Assembly (NCBI GenBank): GCA_018389105.1
Contig: JACATO010002187.1
Span: 584,001-648,000 of the forward strand
DNA length: 64,000 bases
Source of the DNA: Nautilus pompilius
Lineage: Eukaryota; Mollusca; Cephalopoda; Nautilida; Nautilidae
Direction of reading: 5' to 3'
Positions 63,739-64,000 of this stretch are shown here, piece after piece; the stretch's first letter is position 1; every line of letters starts with the position of its first letter. A model generated the notes under the pieces. It searched no databases and was not told the origin of the DNA. It worked only from the letters and a program-made list of their open reading frames with translations. A program made the translations under genes and the position numbers.

Positions 63739-63967
63739 GTTCTTGCTGCTTCACATCTTTGAATCTAATTTTAAAAGATTAAAGCCTGTAACGTGATGCT
63801 AATTTAGTGAGTGATTTAAAAAAAAATTTTGTTTTCAACTCCACAGAACGTTTCCATGGATTGTAGAAATCTTTGATCTGAGTCCCTTCCATTTCTATAG
63901 AGTAATTGAGATTATTATAAGAGCAGAGGAGAGTCTGTCTCGGGATGTGGTGAAACATCTAAATCAT
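23351..63967 (+). CDS. RBL: Retinoblastoma-like pocket protein (p107/p130), exons 1-13, 3' end outside window
   Basis: Thirteen exons with GT..AG borders join in one frame into 1638 bases (546 codons). Pocket proteins bind E2F/DP and LxCxE proteins in the nucleus, repress cell-cycle genes, and are released by cyclin-CDK phosphorylation; p107/p130 act in the DREAM complex. Exons 1-8 carry the N-terminal domain (DUF3452), including [33 protein letters not shown] and [13 protein letters not shown], the last typical of p107/p130 and not of RB1. Exon 9 opens pocket A (TPLTGRSYL, then [12 protein letters not shown]). Exons 12-13 hold [15 protein letters not shown] and [10 protein letters not shown]. 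The rest of pocket A, the spacer, pocket B and the C-terminus lie to the right. The start is the only upstream ATG in frame, in strong context (GCCATGG). Invertebrates usually have one RBL gene, so p107 versus p130 is not assigned. Confidence 0.95.
23822..23955 (+). CDS. RBL: RBL exon 2
   Basis: Acceptor TTTTCCAG, donor GTGAAT. Encodes [18 protein letters not shown] and [12 protein letters not shown], the N-terminal cyclin-like fold. Ends in phase 2 (AG, completed by G of exon 3 to Arg). Intron 1 is 339 bp. Confidence 0.95.
26305..27906 (+). mobile_element. Complete but inactive Tc1 element with doubled terminal repeats, in RBL intron 2
   Basis: Perfect outer ends CAGCAGTGTGCAAAAGTCTT (left, and reverse complement of right) are flanked by TA target duplications at 26303-26304 and 27907-27908. 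A second, related repeat GTGCAAAAGTGTTGCATAAA lies about 200 bases inside each end (26507-26526, and 27686-27705 in reverse). This is the IR/DR layout known from Sleeping Beauty-type and other Tc1 elements. Total 1602 bp, the usual size. Confidence 0.93.
26642..27633 (+). pseudogene. Tc1 transposase, broken by stops and frameshifts
   Basis: Starts [20 protein letters not shown] (paired-like helix-turn-helix). Recognisable downstream blocks are the first catalytic Asp in [20 protein letters not shown] (near 27087-27145), then [18 protein letters not shown], the second Asp in YQQDST (near 27341), and the Glu in [10 protein letters not shown] (near 27427-27456), so the DD34E triad survives in pieces. 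At least one frameshift after residue 55 or so and several stops make it non-functional. It lies on the same strand as the host gene. Confidence 0.9.
28030..28110 (+). repeat. tRNA-derived SINE head in RBL intron 2
   Basis: GGTAGTCCAGTGATTAGACT resembles an A box. GACTGCTGGACTGCTAAGG resembles an anticodon arm, and a weak B box (GAGTTCCACAGG) follows. Not a functional tRNA. Confidence 0.4.
29200..29700 (+). mobile_element. LINE (non-LTR) reverse-transcriptase tail in RBL intron 2
   Basis: Broken frames give the well-known end of the RT ORF of Jockey/CR1-type LINEs: HIWS (relic of SHLEY), [11 protein letters not shown] (relic of ERVQRRATRMI), LKKLKYCT, and finally HIVSDWNAL followed by NVNTFQN (relic of NRVVSDWNSLP and VNTFKNRLD). 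5'-truncated, as usual. Confidence 0.65.
30000..33240. other. Intron 2, AT-rich with no element recognised
   Basis: Very AT-rich sequence without supported ORFs or terminal repeats. Confidence 0.5.
33291..33485 (+). CDS. RBL: RBL exon 3
   Basis: Acceptor TTTATCAG, donor GTATGT. Encodes [35 protein letters not shown] and [11 protein letters not shown], highly characteristic of p107/p130. Ends in phase 2. Intron 2 is 9335 bp, and its acceptor tract includes a (CT)n microsatellite. Confidence 0.97.
34854..36114 (-). mobile_element. Second Tc1-like element, decayed, in RBL intron 3
   Basis: The left end (after TA at 34852-34853) reads CAATATTGGAAATAATTATG. The reverse complement of the right end reads CAGAGTATTGGAAATAATTATG. 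Between them on the minus strand are many broken pieces of a Tc1 transposase. One is a helix-turn-helix near 35780-35580 (PKFPKV, relic of a DNA-binding segment). Others are catalytic-core relics near 35460-35280 and a C-terminal piece at 35260-35060 ([13 protein letters not shown]). Antisense ORFs over this stretch, such as the 121-codon one at 35461-35826, are by-products. Confidence 0.7.
36120..36180. repeat. (CGTG)n(GT)n(AT)n(T)n compound microsatellite
   Basis: Directly follows the right end of the Tc1-like element and runs into the poly-T tract of the exon 4 acceptor. Confidence 0.95.
36192..36256 (+). CDS. RBL: RBL exon 4
   Basis: Acceptor ATTTCAG, donor GTAATA. Only 65 bases. Encodes [20 protein letters not shown], the conserved centre of the N-terminal domain. 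Intron 3 is 2706 bp. Confidence 0.96.
36302..36970 (+). mobile_element. Possible Tc1-like 5' part in RBL intron 4
   Basis: Two direct repeats 160 bases apart (CATAAATTATAGAAACAAAT near 36310 and ACAAATTATGGAAACAAAAG near 36470) resemble doubled terminal repeats. Following frames give a relic of a helix-turn-helix and a [13 protein letters not shown] hinge. The catalytic part and the other end were not found. Confidence 0.35.
37440..39630 (-). pseudogene. hAT transposase (ZMYM1-like) remnant in RBL intron 4
   Basis: Minus-strand blocks appear in the order of a full hAT transposase. First is an N-terminal stretch with [18 protein letters not shown] (39627 downwards). Next is [14 protein letters not shown] (39250), [14 protein letters not shown] (catalytic Asp region, about 38830) and [20 protein letters not shown] with [11 protein letters not shown] (about 38500-38600). 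The last is a C-terminal piece near 37640-37450 ([16 protein letters not shown]). Closest in style to the transposase-derived ZMYM1-type proteins. Frames are broken several times. I could not define the element ends. Confidence 0.8.
40195..40260 (+). mobile_element. Tiny Tc1 catalytic relic
   Basis: At 40229-40260 the + strand reads [11 protein letters not shown], like the second-Asp block of Tc1 transposases. The neighbourhood is too decayed to extend it. Confidence 0.3.
41513..41638 (+). CDS. RBL: RBL exon 5
   Basis: Acceptor TTTTTCAG, donor GTAAGT. Encodes [20 protein letters not shown] followed by IDW and [10 protein letters not shown]. Phase 1 in and out. Intron 4 is 5256 bp. Confidence 0.97.
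42086..42246 (+). CDS. RBL: RBL exon 6
   Basis: Acceptor TTTCAG, donor GTCTGT. Encodes [19 protein letters not shown] and [17 protein letters not shown], matching the p107/p130 segment that ends the N-terminal cyclin-like fold. Ends in phase 0. Intron 5 is 447 bp. Confidence 0.97.
44072..44079. repeat. Target-site duplication GTCTAAGT, left copy
   Basis: Identical to 51081-51088 and directly abuts the hAT end. Eight bases is the hAT-superfamily length. Confidence 0.95.
44923..46721 (+). pseudogene. hAT transposase, broken
   Basis: Starts [20 protein letters not shown] (ATG 44923) and follows the transposase family found in GTF2IRD2 and ZBED-like proteins. Blocks in order are [34 protein letters not shown] (the first catalytic Asp region, near 45450-45500), [17 protein letters not shown] (near 45632-45682), [13 protein letters not shown] (near 45735-45775), and the C-terminal dimerisation end [19 protein letters not shown] with TAG at 46719-46721. 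Several stops and frameshifts lie between blocks. The nested pogo element entered 101 bases after the stop. Confidence 0.9.
47014..47083. repeat. Perfect 22-bp inverted repeat
   Basis: 47014-47035 and 47062-47083 are exact reverse complements (TATTTGTGCATTTTAGGTTA plus TT), with a 26-base spacer. It can form a hairpin in the 3' untranslated part of the pogo element. Confidence 0.95.
47698..48960 (-). pseudogene. pogo transposase (POGK-like), broken
   Basis: The minus strand shows an N-terminal [11 protein letters not shown] block (Brinker-type helix-turn-helix, near 48890), then [20 protein letters not shown] and LEFHRFVI near 48600-48530. Next are [13 protein letters not shown] (catalytic Asp region, near 48470), [13 protein letters not shown] near 48310 and [19 protein letters not shown] near 48050. 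The end is an intact acidic tail with [13 protein letters not shown], closing at TAA 47700-47698. Internal stops and frameshifts kill it. Confidence 0.88.
49435..49850 (+). mobile_element. 5' end of a Tigger element inside the pogo element
   Basis: After TA (49433-49434) the sequence CAGTGGAAGTCCTTTTATCC is a Tigger-type terminal repeat. At 49760 a + strand frame gives MSSVAAK, a stop, then [20 protein letters not shown], the start of a CENP-B-type helix-turn-helix. No catalytic part or opposite terminal repeat follows, so only the 5' end is present. Confidence 0.65.
51081..51088. repeat. Target-site duplication GTCTAAGT, right copy
   Basis: Perfect copy of 44072-44079. Confidence 0.95.
52200..53100 (+). 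mobile_element. Tc1-like transposase remnant in RBL intron 6
   Basis: Broken + strand frames give [19 protein letters not shown] (helix-turn-helix and hinge), [19 protein letters not shown] near 52570-52615 and [10 protein letters not shown]. Much further on, [12 protein letters not shown] followed by ENIS and a PRRC-like relic (52930-53035) mark the C-terminus. The core between is strongly decayed. Confidence 0.65.
53430..54126 (+). mobile_element. mariner transposase C-terminal remnant in RBL intron 6
   Basis: Blocks are [20 protein letters not shown] and IISATYY (relic of FWDxxGxxLVDFxPxGxTIN and AxxY, with the catalytic Asp replaced), [15 protein letters not shown] (relic of SPDLAPSDFxLFGxLK, near 53925-53970) and [11 protein letters not shown] closing at TAA 54124-54126. 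The mutated first and second catalytic Asp show it is inactive. Confidence 0.75.
54758..54822 (+). CDS. RBL: RBL exon 7
   Basis: Acceptor ATTTCAG, donor GTAAGA. Encodes [20 protein letters not shown] plus N. A less conserved link to exon 8. Splice sites and frame support it. Intron 6 is 12511 bp, the largest, mostly transposon. Confidence 0.88.
55043..55083. repeat. Tandem duplication of about 21 bp
   Basis: ACTATACTAAATTCATAGTT occurs twice back to back in intron 7. Confidence 0.85.
55860..56240 (-). mobile_element. Penelope-like element: linker and GIY-YIG endonuclease relic
   Basis: On the minus strand, near 56020-55975, the frame reads [19 protein letters not shown], the start of a GIY-YIG nuclease as carried by Penelope-like retroelements. 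[15 protein letters not shown] follows near 55950-55910. Pieces of the RT-to-nuclease linker (KDIRRR) lie upstream at about 56080. In intron 7. Confidence 0.65.
56290..56650 (+). mobile_element. Penelope-like reverse-transcriptase relic
   Basis: The + strand gives IFVFW (after a degraded Y[VI]DD catalytic box near 56370), then [20 protein letters not shown] (near 56462-56500) and [20 protein letters not shown] plus NIKK, the diagnostic palm-to-thumb segment of Penelope-like RT. The catalytic Asp pair is gone. Orientation is opposite to the neighbouring GIY-YIG piece. Confidence 0.72.
56882..57047 (+). CDS. RBL: RBL exon 8
   Basis: Acceptor TTTCAG, donor GTATAG. Encodes [20 protein letters not shown] followed by [12 protein letters not shown], a p107/p130 hallmark. 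Intron 7 is 2059 bp. Confidence 0.97.
57528..57694 (+). CDS. RBL: RBL exon 9 (start of pocket A)
   Basis: Acceptor TTAAACAG, donor GTAGGT. Encodes [20 protein letters not shown] and [17 protein letters not shown], the conserved entry to pocket A. The TP and SP motifs here are CDK-type sites in the family. Ends in phase 2. Intron 8 is 480 bp. Confidence 0.97.
57840..58066 (-). repeat. tRNA-derived SINE in RBL intron 9
   Basis: On the minus strand from 58066, GGTGGTATAGTGCTAAGG (A-box-like) is followed by GAACCTGAGTTCAAATTGTA (B-box-like). About 170 bases of body follow. It ends near a C-run and pyrimidine-rich tail. Not a functional tRNA gene. Confidence 0.5.
59477..59558 (+). CDS. RBL: RBL exon 10
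   Basis: Acceptor TTAATAG, donor GTGAGC. Encodes [20 protein letters not shown] and FCSNFVQ within pocket A. Intron 9 is 1782 bp. Confidence 0.93.
60359..60499 (+). CDS. RBL: RBL exon 11
   Basis: Acceptor after a long T tract (TTTTTTTAG), donor GTGAGT. Encodes [20 protein letters not shown] followed by IVNEKK, pocket A helices. Phase 0. Intron 10 is 800 bp. Confidence 0.95.
60890..61560 (-). mobile_element. Tc1-like transposase remnant in RBL intron 11
   Basis: On the minus strand, 61141-61090 reads [18 protein letters not shown] (relic of VWGCFSxxGxGxLxxIEG). Next come [10 protein letters not shown] and a degraded QDNxP-like block near 61010. A stretch ending near 60900 reads like [14 protein letters not shown] with changes (relic of SPDLNPIENLW). 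Ends not found. Confidence 0.6.
62915..62997 (+). CDS. RBL: RBL exon 12
   Basis: Acceptor TTTCCAG, donor GTAATA. Encodes [20 protein letters not shown] followed by FSYNSQ, the conserved core of pocket A. Ends in phase 2. Intron 11 is 2415 bp. Confidence 0.97.
63703..63738. repeat. (ATT)n microsatellite
   Basis: About twelve ATT units in intron 12. Confidence 0.95.
63847..63967 (+). CDS. RBL: RBL exon 13 (last in window)
   Basis: Acceptor CTCCACAG, donor GTAAGT at 63968. Encodes [30 protein letters not shown] and [10 protein letters not shown] of pocket A. The gene continues beyond the window. Intron 12 is 849 bp. Confidence 0.97.
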
Positions 63968-64000
63968 GTAAGTTTTTTGCATTCTAAAAGAGTTTTTTTT

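Overview
This is animal nuclear DNA: spliced genes with GT..AG introns, a CpG-rich promoter, AT-rich introns of 0.3 to 12.5 kb, and many decayed transposons. A signal-peptide exon resembling the conodipine-type (group IX) secreted phospholipase A2 of cone snails, together with the repeat content, suggests a mollusc, probably a gastropod. The species cannot be named from the window.

The main gene is a retinoblastoma-like pocket protein (RBL1/RBL2, p107/p130 type) on the + strand. It starts at ATG 23351 behind a CpG-rich promoter with a consensus E2F site, and runs off the right edge. Thirteen exons can be placed with exact splice sites. They join in frame into 546 codons that cover the N-terminal domain and the first part of pocket A. 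Everything else between 23.5 and 64 kb is intron.

The left flank (1-22.9 kb) is sparse. It holds a Tc1 remnant at the edge, one first exon of a secreted phospholipase A2 (minus strand, 5963-6133) with a decayed partial copy near 10.05 kb, and two related minus-strand units near 1.5 and 8.85 kb whose differences look protein-coding. Both pairs lie in the same order and orientation, which suggests an old local duplication. A Tigger/pogo deletion derivative with terminal repeats and an intact 187-codon ORF lies at 10.1-11.5 kb. Tc1, Helitron, MITE and SINE pieces follow.

The introns are a transposon archive. Intron 2 has a complete but dead Tc1 element with doubled terminal repeats, plus a LINE tail. 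Intron 3 has a second complete Tc1 element ending 77 bp before exon 4. Intron 4 has a decayed hAT transposase. Intron 6 holds a 7-kb nest: a hAT element with perfect 8-bp target duplications, split by a pogo element with TA duplications, which itself contains a fragment of a Tigger element. Intron 6 also has Tc1 and mariner remnants. Intron 7 has two Penelope-like pieces head to head, intron 9 a SINE, and intron 11 another Tc1 piece. I see no rRNA, functional tRNA, CRISPR array or bacterial-type operon.
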